A stretch of 64,000 nt of DNA from Lewinella sp. LCG006 (lineage in GTDB: Bacteria; Bacteroidota; Bacteroidia; Chitinophagales; Saprospiraceae), in assembly GCF_040784935.1 (NCBI RefSeq), contig NZ_CP160680.1, positions 4,659,802 to 4,723,801 of the forward strand, read 5' to 3'. Numbering within the stretch: the stretch's first letter is position 1; the number at the start of each line of letters is the position of its first letter. A program made the translations under genes and the position numbers. Below are positions 63,298 to 64,000 of this stretch, one piece after another. Below the pieces are notes generated by a model, which had not been told where the DNA came from, did no database searches, and was given only the letters and a program-made list of their open reading frames with translations.

Positions 63298-63891
63298 ATG
63301 GAATTCGATTTTGAGCCGGATATTGTTTTAGAAAATGAGCGAGTTCGTCTGGAGCCGCTCACCGAGGATCACTTGCCTCATTTATTACCCATTGCGCTGA
63401 CCCAACCAGATTTGTTGGAATATTCTCCTTCCCGATTTGGTGATGAAGAAAGTTTGAAATCCTATATGGGTTCAGCCTTGATTGGGCGTGCCCTGGAAGA
63501 GCGTTACCCCTTTGTGATTTATGATAAACCTACGCAGCGCTACGTGGGCAGTACCAGTTTTGGTAATGTCTCCAATACCAACCTCCGAATAGAAATTGGC
63601 TGGACCTGGATCGATGAACAACTACAGCGCACTGGCCTCAATCGGGCCAATAAGTTTTTGATGCTTCGCTACGCTTTCGAAACCCTGGAATTCGAGCGGG
63701 TAGAATTTAAGGCCGATAGCCGCAATGAAAAATCGCGCCGTGCGATGGAAGCTATCGGTGCTACCTATGAAGGCACATTGCGCAGCCACACCCTCATGTC
63801 GGATGGCTTTCGCCGAAGCACCGTTTATTACAGTATCCTCAAGGAAGAATGGCCGGAGATTAAGGAGCGTGTTTTTGTTAATCAGCTATAA
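63298..63891 (+). CDS. GNAT family N-acetyltransferase (RimJ/RimL-like)
   Basis: 197 residues. The RimJ/RimL type is indicated by the N-terminal ERVRLEPLTEDHL, the core IEIGWTWIDEQLQRTGLNRANKFLM (acetyl-CoA pyrophosphate-binding region), FERVEFKADSRNEKSRRAMEAIGA and the closing TVYYSILKEEW. It transfers acetyl from acetyl-CoA to an unknown amine substrate. It is divergent from the beta-barrel gene and stands alone. Confidence 0.92.
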   Translation: MEFDFEPDIVLENERVRLEPLTEDHLPHLLPIALTQPDLLEYSPSRFGDEESLKSYMGSALIGRALEERYPFVIYDKPTQRYVGSTSFGNVSNTNLRIEIGWTWIDEQLQRTGLNRANKFLMLRYAFETLEFERVEFKADSRNEKSRRAMEAIGATYEGTLRSHTLMSDGFRRSTVYYSILKEEWPEIKERVFVNQL

Positions 63892-63928
63892 GCTGGACTT
63901 TAACCAAAGTGCGTATAGGGACACAGAT

Positions 63929-63954
63929 CGCTTCGCGACCTTTTAGTAGAGGGT
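63929..63954. repeat. Dispersed GCTTCGCG/GTAGAGGGT word
   Basis: GCTTCGCG, CCTTTT and GTAGAGGGT occur here in the same order and spacing as at 21664-21688, with about one difference per gap. GTAGAGGGTATAG also occurs beside the S23-type gene near 1236. It looks like a fragment of a dispersed intergenic repeat. The last 110 bp of the window hold nothing else I recognise. Confidence 0.5.
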
Positions 63955-64000
63955 ATAGCGATGGAACTACCAATGCTCATCAATTCCTGACATCCGTCAA

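Overview
The window looks like a chromosomal segment of a Bacteroidota bacterium, most likely of the Saprospiria (Lewinella/Haliscomenobacter-type). This rests on four signs: several very large secreted proteins ending in type IX secretion (T9SS) sorting domains, one of them of the gliding-motility-associated type B; futalosine-pathway menaquinone genes; promoter-like TAnnTTTG boxes; and Bacteroidota-style lipoproteins and TonB-dependent receptors. The assignment is an inference from gene content, not from a marker gene.

Layout. 0-4.2 kb: a leftward beta-oxidation operon (HAD/enoyl-CoA hydratase fusion, then thiolase), interrupted by a small four-helix-bundle (S23-type) gene. 4.6-11.3 kb: an accessory island. 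It holds the tail of a broken tyrosine recombinase, an AT-rich OLD-like ATPase/TOPRIM gene, two decayed copies of the 5' part of another tyrosine recombinase gene (6.92-7.49 and 10.52-10.74 kb), a lipoprotein, a probable ORF-less group II intron remnant, a C45/C59-like Ntn hydrolase and a DinB-like protein. 11.4-21.5 kb: a PKD/Ycf48-like T9SS cargo, a small membrane protein, and a 2398-residue adhesin-like protein on the minus strand.

21.7-33.6 kb is mostly housekeeping: an FMN-binding glutamate-synthase-like oxidoreductase, a TPR sensor kinase directly followed by a glycosyltransferase, mqnE-phosphatase-mqnA, msrA, a serpin, a small membrane protein and an SPFH protein. 34.3-47.2 kb encodes two giant secreted proteins. 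The first contains eleven near-identical 273-bp repeats; the second has a dockerin-like region and strongly biased codons. 47.4-51.7 kb: isoaspartyl peptidase, then a sulfate-activation operon (DUF2061, cysC, cysD, cysN).

51.8-56.8 kb: a leftward cluster of a coiled-coil AAA-type ATPase, an MscS-like membrane protein, a cation:proton antiporter and a Fic-N fragment with an intact inhibitory motif but no catalytic motif. 57.2-59.2 kb: a complete IS1182-like element with 18-bp terminal inverted repeats. 59.7-62.5 kb: a TonB-dependent receptor preceded by a TPP riboswitch whose aptamer is interrupted by a repeat hairpin of about 95 nt. The window ends with an outer-membrane beta-barrel protein and a GNAT acetyltransferase.

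Strongest leads: the interrupted TPP riboswitch, the recombinase-derived repeated modules bounding accessory genes at 4.6-11.3 kb, the homogenised 273-bp array, and the ATPase/MscS-like/antiporter/Fic-N cluster. No tRNA, rRNA or CRISPR array was seen.
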